Shown: positions 37,523-45,850, counted from the first letter of the stretch. The stretch is DNA of 64,000 nucleotides from Anaerosomatales bacterium (GCA_029210645.1 JARGFT010000005.1:62001-126000), one strand, 5' to 3'. Numbers and translations are program-made. The notes: generated from the sequence alone by a model not told the origin.

Positions 37523-38494
37523 ATGCGTCTTGGTCGGAAAGCACTGGCGTTGCTGATCGTCACCGCGGTGGCGATCGGTCTGATGGCGCCGGCGGCGATG
37601 GCGGCGAAACCGCTGTTGCCGAACGAGATGGGTGTGCGTGCCTACTACTACGTTCAGGAACTGAACGTCGAGTCACGCGTCGCGGAGACGGCCGCCGAGG
37701 TCCGCGGGGCCGAGAAGGTCAAAGGGTGGTTCGAACAGCTGGGCTACGAGGCCGAGATCCAGCCGTTCTCGTACGTGAGGGGCGGGCAGACCCGTAACTC
37801 CCAGAACGTCGTCGTCTTCTCGCTGGCGAGCAAGAAGCCCAAGACATCGCCCACCCCGATGGTGATCGTCGGCGCGCACCACGACTCCGTTGCCGCAGGC
37901 ATGGGAGCCGATGACAACGCGTCCGGTGTGGGCGCGATGCTCGAGATCGCCGAGCGCATCCGGCCGTTCACGCGGCAGTACGACCTCGTCTTCATCGCGT
38001 TCGGTGCCGAAGAGCGCGGCCTGCGCGGGGCCGACTACTACGTCGACCAGATGAGCGAGGAGGACATCGAGCGCACCATCGCGATGATCAGCTTCGACTC
38101 GCTCATCACCGGTGACAAGCTCTACGTCCACGCAGGTCAGGCGAACCGCATCACCTGGGTCCGCGACGAGATGCTCACGTACGCCGGGCGTCACAAGCTG
38201 CCCATCGAGATCCAGCCCGGCTTGAATACCGACTATCCGGCGGGCTTCAGCCCCGGCTTCAGCGACGTCGCTGTCTTCGATCGCGCGGGCATCCCGGTTG
38301 CGGGCTTCGAGGCCACCAACTGGGAGATCGACGATATGGACGGCTACACGCAGACCGAGGAGTTCGGCTCGTTCTGGCACACGTCGCGCGACAACCTCGC
38401 GACCATCGAGGAGATGGTGCCAAAGCGTCCGATGGTCCGGCTTGCCGCCTTCACCAAGGTGGGCTTCGAGTTCCTGAGGCACCTCAAGCCGTAA
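37523..38494 (+). CDS. Secreted M28 family aminopeptidase
   Basis: The 323-residue protein has a signal peptide (ALALLIVTAVAIGLMAPAAMAA, cleavage at about 28). AHHDSVAAGMGADDNASGV has two zinc ligands and the bridging Asp, GAEERGLRGADYYV the general base and a ligand, and FWHTSRDNL the last histidine. It resembles bacterial leucine aminopeptidases of the BSAP/SGAP type. GGGGGGTGG stands before the ATG at 37523. It is followed by a strong terminator. It would release free amino acids outside the cell. Confidence 0.92.
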   Translation: MRLGRKALALLIVTAVAIGLMAPAAMAAKPLLPNEMGVRAYYYVQELNVESRVAETAAEVRGAEKVKGWFEQLGYEAEIQPFSYVRGGQTRNSQNVVVFSLASKKPKTSPTPMVIVGAHHDSVAAGMGADDNASGVGAMLEIAERIRPFTRQYDLVFIAFGAEERGLRGADYYVDQMSEEDIERTIAMISFDSLITGDKLYVHAGQANRITWVRDEMLTYAGRHKLPIEIQPGLNTDYPAGFSPGFSDVAVFDRAGIPVAGFEATNWEIDDMDGYTQTEEFGSFWHTSRDNLATIEEMVPKRPMVRLAAFTKVGFEFLRHLKP

Positions 38495-38524
38495 CGGCAC
38501 CGCACCATCACGGCCGCACCACTA

Positions 38525-38555
38525 CGCCCGCCCCCGGCACGGGGGCGGGCGTTTT
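38525..38555 (+). terminator. Intrinsic terminator after the secreted M28 peptidase gene
   Basis: CGCCCGCCCCC and GGGGGCGGGCG form a perfect 11-bp stem around GGCAC, followed by TTTT. It is the clearest rho-independent terminator in the window, 30 bases after the stop. Confidence 0.88.
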
Positions 38556-38607
38556 GCTAGCGTATACAGCGTCGGTCCCGCCCGCTGCCCCGTACCCTGG
38601 AGAGTCT

Positions 38608-39711
38608 GTGCGACGTCTTTCTGCCCTCCTCGCGCTTGCCCTGCTGGCTGCCGCGCTGCTGCCGGGCTGTGCGCTGCCCGGCCTCGTGCCGCTTCCTCCC
38701 GACGTCGTCTACCCGAGCATCGAGCCCGTCGAGGACGCCGAACCGGTGGCACCGGTCTCCTTCGTGTGGCAGTTCGAAGGGGCCGAGGTCGCGATGAGCG
38801 TCCCCGTGGATGCGGCTGTCTACCGGGGAGCGAAGGGTTCGCAGAAGTCCGCGCTCTTCTTCCGGGAGATCGAGGAGCTGGAGTGGATCCCCGAGTACTA
38901 CCGGGCCTTCGTCGACGAGCCCCACCAGGAGCCGCTCTACAGCGAGATGCTCACGGGCCTGCGGGGGCTGCGTGACTCCCTCGGCCTGGACCACGATCGC
39001 TACGCCGAACTGATCGTCACCCTCGTGCAGTCGCTCGAGTACCGCACGGACCCCGTGTACCTGGAGCCGAAGTTCCCCGTCGAGACGGTGGGCGACAGGG
39101 ATGGCGACTGCGACGACAAGACCCTGCTCGCAGCCGCGCTCCTCGCCCGGGAGGGCTACGACGTCTCGATCCTGCTCTTCTCGGCCGAGCAGCATGTCTC
39201 GCTCGGCATCCGCAGCGACGGCACCACGTACGGCGACAGCGGGTATGCGATCGTCGAGACGACGACGCCGATCCTCTTCGGCTGGGTGCCGGACAGCCTG
39301 AACGGCGACATCTCGCTCGAGTCAGAGCCGATGGTGATCCGCATCGGCGAGGGCACACGCGGCTACGGTGCCGGCCGACAGACCGATGCGATCCGTGCGG
39401 CGTTCGACCGCATCGTCGTCGACGTCGAGGAGCTTGCGGAGCGCGTCACGCGGTCCCAGGCCGACCTCGAGAGCAGGAAGCGTGAGGCCGAGGAGCTCCA
39501 GGAGCGGATGGAGCGGCTCGCAGCCGCGGGGGAGGTTGCCGAGTACAACGAGCTCGTCCCGCGCTACAACACCCTGGCCGAGGAGTTCAACGTCGCAGTC
39601 GAGGAGCACAACGCACTCGTGGCCGAGCAGAACGAGGCCGTCGAGACGGCCAAGCGGATCAATGACGGTCAGACCGACCGGTACGGACTGGCACGCTCGC
39701 TGGGGCTGTAA
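38608..39711 (+). CDS. Transglutaminase-like lipoprotein with C-terminal coiled coil
   Basis: The product of about 367 residues has a lipobox (ALLPGC, Cys at about 20). The central domain contains DRDGDCDDKTLLAAALLAREGYD, with the transglutaminase-core cysteine, then SAEQHVSLGI with a histidine and YAIVETTT for the acidic residue. A heptad-rich region (REAEELQERMERLAAAGEVAEYN through VEEHNALVAEQNEAVETAKRI, about 285-345) forms a coiled coil. Members may act as peptidases or cross-linkers at the cell surface. The GTG at 38608 follows GGAGAG. The gene ends one base from the convergent glycosyltransferase gene. Confidence 0.82.
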   Translation: MRRLSALLALALLAAALLPGCALPGLVPLPPDVVYPSIEPVEDAEPVAPVSFVWQFEGAEVAMSVPVDAAVYRGAKGSQKSALFFREIEELEWIPEYYRAFVDEPHQEPLYSEMLTGLRGLRDSLGLDHDRYAELIVTLVQSLEYRTDPVYLEPKFPVETVGDRDGDCDDKTLLAAALLAREGYDVSILLFSAEQHVSLGIRSDGTTYGDSGYAIVETTTPILFGWVPDSLNGDISLESEPMVIRIGEGTRGYGAGRQTDAIRAAFDRIVVDVEELAERVTRSQADLESRKREAEELQERMERLAAAGEVAEYNELVPRYNTLAEEFNVAVEEHNALVAEQNEAVETAKRINDGQTDRYGLARSLGL

Positions 39712-39712
39712 G

Positions 39713-41083
39713 CTACCTCGAGGGTGACCGGTCCGAAACGCGCTGTCTCCAGGTGGCGAGAGTGTCTATCGGCACGCCCAGCCGGTAGCCCGCGATAACG
39801 GCTGCATTCATGGCGGTCGTACGCAGCAGACCGTGATCTTGCCAGGCGCGCGCCGACGTCCGAGCCGGTGCGGGTGCGAGTGAAAGGTCGCCGAGCCGGG
39901 CACAGCGCCGGGCAAGCTCGTAGTCCTCCATGACTGGGATGTCCGGGAAGCCGCCGAGGTCGAAGAAGTCCCGCTTCCGGATGAACGGCGCCTGGTCCCC
40001 GTAGGGAAGCCGGAAGACCCGGTGCCTCAGCGCTCCCACGAAGCTGATCAGCCGGTCTGCGGTGCGGGTGGGGTCTCCCGCGGCAAACCGGAATGCGCCC
40101 AGGGTGACCTCCGGGTCGGCCATCGCGTCCCGGATGAGCGCGAGCGCATCGGGTGGCAGCGTGGTGTCGGCGTGAAGAAAGAGCAGGATGTCGCCGTTCG
40201 CCCCGGCGGCGCCCGCGTTAAGCTGTCGTGCGCGACCCCGCTCGGCAGTGACCACGCGGGCCCCCGACTCTCTGGCCAGCGAGGTGGTCCGGTCGGCGCT
40301 CCCCCCATCGGCGACTATGACTTCTCCTGCTCCGGCGTGCCAGGCGCTCTCGATCGCCGATGCGATTCCGGGCTCCTCGTCGAGCGCGGGAATAACGACG
40401 CTCAGGCGCGGGTCGAGACGCGCCCGCTCCTCTCCGGCGATCACCGACTCCCACAGCTCAAGGTCGTCGGGCCGGTCGATGTCCCCGAGCGGGGAGAGCA
40501 GCTGCACCGTGAGTCCACTCGCCCTCGCGGCCGCGAGACTCTGGTCGAGTACCGACTCCGTGCCCCAGGCGATGTGCGGGCCGAAGAGCGCGGGTACGGC
40601 GCGGGCCGCAGACCCGGACGCGAGTGCTGCCAGGTAGTAGCCGCCATCGAGTGCGGGACCGAGAACGACGTCGGCGTCGGAGAGGGCCGCGAGCGCTTCG
40701 CGAACGCGAGCACCGCTGAGTTCGGGCGCATCTGAGCCGACGAGCACGACCGCCGGCGCTCCATCCGCTATCGCGCGCGTGCTCGGGGCGGCAAGGCGGT
40801 CGCCAAGGTCGCCCCCGACCTGCTGGCGGACGGCGACGCGGCGTCCGAGCCACCGTTGCGTCCGGCGCGCGCTCGCGCCGGAGACCTGCACTTCGAGGTC
40901 GACCGCTCCCGACAGCGCCGTCGCGTGCATCCGGCGCACGCAGCGGCGCGCGAGTTCGGAGTGCAGCGCGGCCGCTCCGTCGTCTCCCAACACGGGGGCA
41001 AGCCGTGTCTTCGTCGCTCCCGGTTGCGGGTAGCGCGTGAGTACGACGAGTCGGGGAAGCCGTGCGCGACCCGACCGGGTCAC
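39713..41083 (-). CDS. Fused DUF2064 (TIGR04282-type) and family 2 glycosyltransferase (TIGR04283-type)
   Basis: The protein of about 456 residues combines two domains often encoded separately. Residues about 10-205 match the DUF2064/cofC-like sugar-nucleotide-transferase fold (VVLTRYPQPGATKTRLAPVLGDDGAAALH, VGSDAPELSGARVREAL, LGPALDGGYYLAAL). From about 225, RLSVVIPALDEEPGIASAI, VADGGSADRT, NAGAAGANGDILLFLHADT and ALRHRVFRLPYGDQAPFIRK form a GT2 glycosyltransferase. Both families commonly flank ArsS, encoded 14 bases upstream. I chose the GTG at 41083, about 8 bases after AGGGGA; the longer frame would overlap arsS in a different frame. Confidence 0.85.
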   Translation of the reverse strand: MTRSGRARLPRLVVLTRYPQPGATKTRLAPVLGDDGAAALHSELARRCVRRMHATALSGAVDLEVQVSGASARRTQRWLGRRVAVRQQVGGDLGDRLAAPSTRAIADGAPAVVLVGSDAPELSGARVREALAALSDADVVLGPALDGGYYLAALASGSAARAVPALFGPHIAWGTESVLDQSLAAARASGLTVQLLSPLGDIDRPDDLELWESVIAGEERARLDPRLSVVIPALDEEPGIASAIESAWHAGAGEVIVADGGSADRTTSLARESGARVVTAERGRARQLNAGAAGANGDILLFLHADTTLPPDALALIRDAMADPEVTLGAFRFAAGDPTRTADRLISFVGALRHRVFRLPYGDQAPFIRKRDFFDLGGFPDIPVMEDYELARRCARLGDLSLAPAPARTSARAWQDHGLLRTTAMNAAVIAGYRLGVPIDTLATWRQRVSDRSPSR

Positions 41084-41097
41084 AGCAGGGTCCCCTG

Positions 41098-42030
41098 TCA
41101 ACCCGAGCCCGTCGATGCGGCGCAGGCGAAGCAGTGCTCGGCGAAGCGCACCGGACGGCTCTCGTGCACGGCGACGTCGAACTCGGAGACGTGTCGCGGA
41201 ACGCCCTCGACGAGGGGGAGTCCCCGGCCCAGATTGAAGTCGCAGTCCCACAGCGTACCGTCCCACGCGATATCGATGCACGTGCGACAGGCGAGGTAAG
41301 GAAGCGTCTCGGGGTTGAAGGATTCGCGCAGTCGGAGCAGGTAGGCATCGAGCGAGCGCTCGCGCTCGAGGCGCTCGTGGAAGCGGCCAACCGGAACGTT
41401 GGTGATCACCACGACGTTGTCGAAGGGGATGCCGAGCTGCCGGGCAAGTTCGCTGCGGAAGCGCTCCTTGATCGCGGAGTCGGAGAGTGCCGGTTCGTCG
41501 GCCCGCCGGTTCACCGCGAGATCCAGACGCAGGCCGCGGTCGCGCCCGTATCCCGCGTCGGAGAGACGCTGCAGTCCCTCAAGTGCCTGCGCGAAGACGG
41601 GTGCCCTCTCGGCTGCGAACTCGGCGTCGGTGGTTCCGGGGAGCGAGGCCAGTACGGAGACCCGGAGGTCTGCGAGCGTGGAGACGAGTCCCTCGGCTTC
41701 CGGTGTGAGAAGCGCGGTGAGGTTCGTGCGGAGCCGGACCGGGTGCCCCGATCCACGCAGCCGTGCGAGCAGGTGGCGAGTGTCGGGGTTGAGCTCGGGC
41801 GCACCTCCCGTGATGTCGACGAGCCGGGGTCGGACGTCATCGGCGACCGAAGCGACCATCTCCATCACGTCTGCGGACATGCGCTCGGTGCGCCGTGGCG
41901 AGCAGGACTGGTGACAGTGGGCACACGCCTGATCGCACCGCAGCCCGACGTTGACCATGAGCGTCTCGATGCGCACGGCGCGCAGGGCTGACGGGTCTGA
42001 ATGGTGGACGGCACGGGCGAACGCGCTCAT
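41098..42030 (-). CDS. arsS: ArsS-like radical SAM/Cys-rich protein (arsenosugar biosynthesis type)
   Basis: The 310-residue protein has the radical SAM cluster motif in VNVGLRCDQACAHCHQ (Cys32, Cys36, Cys39). VDITGGAPELNPDTRHLLA, RLRTNLTALL, VITNVPVGRF and FNPETLPYLACRT, then WDGTLWDCDFN and EHCFACA, match the ArsS family, whose C-terminal cysteines bind a second cluster. ArsS moves the adenosyl group of SAM to dimethylarsenite in arsenosugar synthesis; relatives may have other roles. AGGAG is 5 bases before the ATG at 42030. A methyltransferase ArsM is not present in the window. Confidence 0.85.
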   Translation of the reverse strand: MSAFARAVHHSDPSALRAVRIETLMVNVGLRCDQACAHCHQSCSPRRTERMSADVMEMVASVADDVRPRLVDITGGAPELNPDTRHLLARLRGSGHPVRLRTNLTALLTPEAEGLVSTLADLRVSVLASLPGTTDAEFAAERAPVFAQALEGLQRLSDAGYGRDRGLRLDLAVNRRADEPALSDSAIKERFRSELARQLGIPFDNVVVITNVPVGRFHERLERERSLDAYLLRLRESFNPETLPYLACRTCIDIAWDGTLWDCDFNLGRGLPLVEGVPRHVSEFDVAVHESRPVRFAEHCFACAASTGSG

Positions 42031-42095
42031 CGGGCTCCTGTCACGGTCAGGTTGGACTGAGTAGAACGATACCGCGGTTCCGCTTTCGGGCCAGT

Positions 42096-42614
42096 CTACC
42101 CGACTCCCATCGCCCTCCGCTTCTCCTCGATGGTCCCGACGTGACCTTCGAGGTGGTTCACTGTGTGCAGGAGGAGCTGCCGGAGCGTGACGAGTCCCGT
42201 CTCGGTGTGGATCGCCGTGCGCCTCCACACGCTCTCGTCCAGGCGCTCGAGATCGGCGGCCATCTGCGCTCGTGTCGCATCGACCAGCGCGAGCTCGAGC
42301 TTGATATCGCGCTGGTGGTATCTCAGTGCTTCGAGGTAGAGCCACCCGTCGACGCCGACGAGCAGCGGGCGTTCCATCGCGATCGTGCGCTTCATGCGGT
42401 CCGCGAGATAGGGCTCCGCGTCCGCGACGTGACAGACGACCTCCTGAGTGCTCATCTTGCCGCGAATCGGCCGTGCGAGCAGCTGCTCTCGGGTCAGTCC
42501 TGCGACCGAGTCGCGCAGAAACCGTGGCCCGCTGCGGTACGCCTCGATGAGCTCAGACACCGGACGGCCGTCGTCTACCTGGGCCCCGGCTACACGCGCT
42601 GCCTGATCGGACAC
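42096..42614 (-). CDS. DinB family protein
   Basis: The 172-residue four-helix-bundle protein shows STQEVVCHVADAEPYLADRM, a central metal histidine, and LRQLLLHTVNHLEGHVGTI, with the two histidines typical of the DinB/YfiT group. These bind a divalent metal and are linked to mycothiol- or bacillithiol-dependent chemistry in relatives. AGGGAGG stands before the GTG at 42614. It lies 65 bases upstream of the ArsS gene in the same direction and is likely in its operon. Confidence 0.85.
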   Translation of the reverse strand: MSDQAARVAGAQVDDGRPVSELIEAYRSGPRFLRDSVAGLTREQLLARPIRGKMSTQEVVCHVADAEPYLADRMKRTIAMERPLLVGVDGWLYLEALRYHQRDIKLELALVDATRAQMAADLERLDESVWRRTAIHTETGLVTLRQLLLHTVNHLEGHVGTIEEKRRAMGVG

Positions 42615-42744
42615 GTCGCCTCCCTTGTTGCCGTGGAGCCCATCATGTCACGGGCGCGATGTGCCCGGAAGCCGGTGTACACTGTGCACGGCCCGACCGC
42701 GGGCTGAACGGAGCCCTGTTTCGAAGGGGAGTATCCACACCGCC

Positions 42745-44208
42745 GTGAACGCCGACGCTGCCTACCCGCCCGAGCGGTTCCGGGCCGATCTCGCACGGTT
42801 CCTCGAGCGCTTCCCCGGATACGAGACCGGCGGCGATTTCGAGGCCCTCAGGGCGAGCGACTACTCGCGTCTCGACCGCCACGGCCACATCTACCTCGAC
42901 TATACGGGCGGAGGCCTCTACGCAGAGTCGCAGGTGCGTTCGCACCATGACATGCTTGCCGAGGGTGTGTTCGGCAACCCGCACTCTCACAACCCGACCT
43001 CGCTCGCCTCGACGCACCTCGTCGCCGAGGCACGCGAGGCGGTGTTCGGCTTCTTCAACGCCGACCCCTCCGAGTACGAGGTCATCTTCACCCCGAATGC
43101 ATCGGGTGCGCTGAAGCTCGTCGGCGAGTCGTACCCGTTCGAGGCCGGCTCCTGCTACCTCATGAGCTTCGACAACCACAACTCTGTCAACGGCATCCGG
43201 GAGTTCGCCCGCCGGGGCGGCGCCGACGTAGTCTACGTTCCGGTGCGTAAGCCCGAGCTGCGGCTCGACGAGACGCTCGTGCGTCGCGCCCTCGAGCGGC
43301 CCGCAGACTGCCAGCACCGGCTCTTCGCCTATCCTGCGCAGTCGAACTTCAGCGGGGTCCAGCACCCGCTCGAGTGGATCGCCGAGGCGCGCGAGCTCGG
43401 CTGGGACGTACTGCTGGACTCTGCAGCGTTTGCGCCGACGAACCGCCTCGACCTGTCTGTCGCCAAGCCCGACTTCGTGCCGCTGTCGTTCTACAAGATG
43501 TTCGGCTATCCGACCGGCATCGGCGCGCTCATCGCACGCCGCTCGGCGCTCGCGAAGCTCCGGCGACCGTGGTTCGCGGGAGGCACCATCACGCTCGCCT
43601 CGGTGCAGGCGGGAGTCCACCGGCTTGCCGAGGGGGCTGCGGGCTTCGAGGACGGGACGGTGGACTACCTCGGGCTGCCTGCGCTGACGATCGGCCTGGC
43701 CCACCTTTCCGGTGTCGGGATCGACACCGTGCACGAGCGCGTGACGGCGCTCGCGGGATGGCTCCTGCAGGAGATGACCTCGCTGACGCACGGGAACGGG
43801 GCGCCGATGGTGCGCGTGTTTGGACCGGAGACCATGGACCGGCGCGGTTCCACCGTCGCGTTCTACCTGCTCGACCCCGGCGGAGCGGTCTACGACGTGT
43901 ATCGCATCGAGGAACTCGCAGGCGAACAACGCATCTCGGTGCGCACGGGATGCTTTTGCAACCCCGGTGATGGCGAGGTGGCGCACGACATCACGCCCCA
44001 GGAGATGGAGGAATGCTTCAGCGTCCCGGAGGCGCCGGTGACGCTGCAGCACTGCCAGCGCCTCATCGAGGACACCACCGGCAAGGTGCCGAACACCATC
44101 CGCGCGTCGCTCGGTATCGCCTCGAACTTCTCGGACGTCTACCGCTTCATGGCGTTTCTGGCGGACTTTCGTGATCGGCCCGTCTCCGTGCTCGGGTTGG
44201 GAGCGTAG
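42745..44208 (+). CDS. Class V aminotransferase-fold protein, molybdenum-cofactor-sulfurase-like
   Basis: The protein of about 487 residues has the PLP lysine 251 in FVPLSFYKMFGYPTGIG, DYTGGGLYAESQV and IFTPNASGALKLVG near the N-terminus, and FAYPAQSNFSGVQHPLEWI and RTGCFCNPGDGE (Cys403, Cys405) near the C-terminus. These segments match the N-terminal sulfurase part of Mo-cofactor sulfurase, which takes sulfur from cysteine. The MOSC domain that follows in eukaryotic proteins is absent. The only in-frame start before the domain is GTG 42745, with a loosely placed GGGGAG. Related bacterial proteins are often annotated simply as aminotransferase class V. Confidence 0.85.
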   Translation: MNADAAYPPERFRADLARFLERFPGYETGGDFEALRASDYSRLDRHGHIYLDYTGGGLYAESQVRSHHDMLAEGVFGNPHSHNPTSLASTHLVAEAREAVFGFFNADPSEYEVIFTPNASGALKLVGESYPFEAGSCYLMSFDNHNSVNGIREFARRGGADVVYVPVRKPELRLDETLVRRALERPADCQHRLFAYPAQSNFSGVQHPLEWIAEARELGWDVLLDSAAFAPTNRLDLSVAKPDFVPLSFYKMFGYPTGIGALIARRSALAKLRRPWFAGGTITLASVQAGVHRLAEGAAGFEDGTVDYLGLPALTIGLAHLSGVGIDTVHERVTALAGWLLQEMTSLTHGNGAPMVRVFGPETMDRRGSTVAFYLLDPGGAVYDVYRIEELAGEQRISVRTGCFCNPGDGEVAHDITPQEMEECFSVPEAPVTLQHCQRLIEDTTGKVPNTIRASLGIASNFSDVYRFMAFLADFRDRPVSVLGLGA

Positions 44209-44230
44209 GGGACGCGTGGCGCAGAGCCGC

Positions 44231-45283
44231 TCAGGCCGGTTCGAATGCCTTCAGCGCCGTCAGCGCCCGCAACGTCACCCATCTGCTCGGCTGGCCCTTC
44301 GACTCGACGTCGGCAAGCATCTTACCGTTGAACGAGGTGCGCAGCTTCCAGCGCATCTGCGCGTCGGCGGTCTTCTCGACGAGCTCGATGGCCGCTTCGT
44401 ACTCGGGCCTGCGGGTCTCGCCGACCGCCGCGAGCGCAAGCAGCGACTCGAGCGCGTCGGAGTTATACGAGAGCGGAAAGCCGAAGCGCAACCACCCGGG
44501 CTTCTCCCTATAGTGCAGGGGCGCGTGCTCGGCGAGGAAGCGCTCGCGCGCCGCGGGTCGTTCGGCGGCCTTGAGCGGCCAGACCTCTGCCTGGAACTGC
44601 TTGAACTCCTCGGGAAGCGAGCGGAAGACCTCCTTGTCACGCAGCGCCGCCACGCACGCATCTCGCAACTCCCCGGCTCCACCGGGCCACAAGCCGCGTG
44701 GCACCTCGCCGAGGAAGAGCAACACCTTAGGAGTGAGCATGTGGCAATACCCGTTAAGTGAGAACGGACCCATGTCGGAGCACCCGAGGAATCCGAGCCG
44801 CTGGTAGCTCTCGACTATCGCTTCGAGTGCGTGCACGACGCGCGGATCGTCGTGCCAGCCCATCCGTGCGAGGGCGCGGCCGACGTTGGCCGTGAGGCAG
44901 GGCATGTCGTAGCTCGCCTTGGGGTTCGCGCTCCAGCCCCCATCGGCCTTCTGGCGGGAGAACGCGTACCCGGCTGCTTGCTGCACGCGCTCATCGTCGC
45001 CGTTCGCGTGAAGTTCGCCGAGGAAGTGGATCTGCCACAGCGACCCGCCGTACTTCTGGTAGTCGCGCGCGGGCGGCGCCCAGGACCCATCAGACTGCAT
45101 CACGTCGAGGATGTGCGCTACAGGCGGGTACTCGTTGCGTCGGGCCCAGAGCGCGTCGAGCTCGGCCGAGTCGGGCTCTGCCAGCAGATGTTGGCGCGTG
45201 AGCACGGCCACGGCGGGATTGTCCGGGTGTGAGAGCCAGTCGAGGGTCTCGTCCGGGATGCGTTCGATGAGAGAGACAGGCAC
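44231..45283 (-). CDS. Alpha/alpha-toroid (terpenoid-cyclase-like fold) protein of unknown function
   Basis: The 350-residue protein is almost all helix, with repeated units of the form LDVMQSDGSWAPP, YAFSRQKADGGWSANP and VESYQRLGFLG, separated by about 50 residues. The QxxDGGW pattern is the classical QW-like repeat of the squalene-cyclase/prenyltransferase alpha/alpha toroid. The DxDD motif needed for cyclase activity is not visible, so it may bind an isoprenoid, peptide or polysaccharide, or act as a hydrolase-like scaffold. It starts with a GTG whose ribosome site lies in the loop of a long hairpin. It is paralogous in fold to the N-terminal half of the 771-residue protein at 52740-55055. 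Confidence 0.7.
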   Translation of the reverse strand: MPVSLIERIPDETLDWLSHPDNPAVAVLTRQHLLAEPDSAELDALWARRNEYPPVAHILDVMQSDGSWAPPARDYQKYGGSLWQIHFLGELHANGDDERVQQAAGYAFSRQKADGGWSANPKASYDMPCLTANVGRALARMGWHDDPRVVHALEAIVESYQRLGFLGCSDMGPFSLNGYCHMLTPKVLLFLGEVPRGLWPGGAGELRDACVAALRDKEVFRSLPEEFKQFQAEVWPLKAAERPAARERFLAEHAPLHYREKPGWLRFGFPLSYNSDALESLLALAAVGETRRPEYEAAIELVEKTADAQMRWKLRTSFNGKMLADVESKGQPSRWVTLRALTALKAFEPA

Positions 45284-45322
45284 GGCGGCACCTCCCGCAG
45301 GAGTATGTACCGCCGTGCCTGT
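45276..45322. terminator. 13-bp perfect inverted repeat across the start of the toroid gene
   Basis: ACAGGCACGGCGG at 45276-45288 and CCGCCGTGCCTGT at 45310-45322 are exact mirror arms around a 21-base loop. On the minus strand the loop holds the GGGAGG ribosome site of the toroid gene, and one arm covers its GTG start at 45283-45281. The hairpin lies only 5 bases after the upstream lipoprotein's stop. No U tract follows, so it may act as a partial terminator or as a structure that hides the start. Confidence 0.65.
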
Positions 45323-45326
45323 TGTT

Positions 45327-45761
45327 CTACTCGGCAGCCCCGGGCGTGTCGCTCATCGCCTCGACCGTCTCGGCCACGATCTCCGGGCCGGCCATGCGGA
45401 TCGACGCACCGTCGAAGCGCTCGCCGATGACGGACACCTGCAGACCCTCGAGCGGCTCGAGTGTTGCCTGGAGCTCGTCACCATTGGCGATGACGGCGAC
45501 GTTGCCGCCCTCATCACCTGCGGACGTTCCGTCGGTGAGTGCCCAGAAACCGCCCTCAAGGTCGACCCATTCCAACGTGCCGATGGCCTGGACCGATCCG
45601 TCTGCGAGATCGTAGAGACCGGGTGCGAGCCGCAGCTCGCCTGCACCGGGGTCGTCGGGAAGCGCCGAGTCCTCACCGTTGGGATCGTCCGCAGGTGAAC
45701 AGGCGCCGAGCACGGCCGCCAGGGAAAGGGCGAACAGGATCGCGAGAACTCGTGTGCGCAT
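45327..45761 (-). CDS. Lipoprotein of unknown function
   Basis: The protein of about 144 residues has a lipobox (AAVLGAC, Cys at about 20), an acidic linker, and a beta-rich domain with LRLAPGLYDLADGSVQAIGTLEWVDLEGGFWAL and VAVIANGDELQATLEPLEGLQVSVIGE. The pattern is that of an OB-like or small beta-barrel domain. GAGGAGG is 6 bases before the ATG at 45761. The toroid-protein gene follows downstream behind a hairpin, so the two may form one unit. No catalytic motif is seen. Confidence 0.75.
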   Translation of the reverse strand: MRTRVLAILFALSLAAVLGACSPADDPNGEDSALPDDPGAGELRLAPGLYDLADGSVQAIGTLEWVDLEGGFWALTDGTSAGDEGGNVAVIANGDELQATLEPLEGLQVSVIGERFDGASIRMAGPEIVAETVEAMSDTPGAAE

Positions 45762-45850
45762 CGTCGACCTCCTCGGAATGGCTTCGTCTCTGCGTAAGAC
45801 GGGCCGCGTCGCGACTCTGTTCGCACGGTCTTCATCCCCCCTTGAGAGGG

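Noticed and set aside
42745-44208. A cysteine desulfurase IscS/SufS annotation for the class V PLP protein
   Set aside because: The FSGVQHPL, FYKMFGYPTG and RTGCFCNPG motifs fit the Mo-cofactor sulfurase branch better, and no Fe-S assembly genes are adjacent.
44231-44250. A tRNA-like GGTTCGAAT string
   Set aside because: It lies in the coding end of the toroid gene and has no surrounding cloverleaf.
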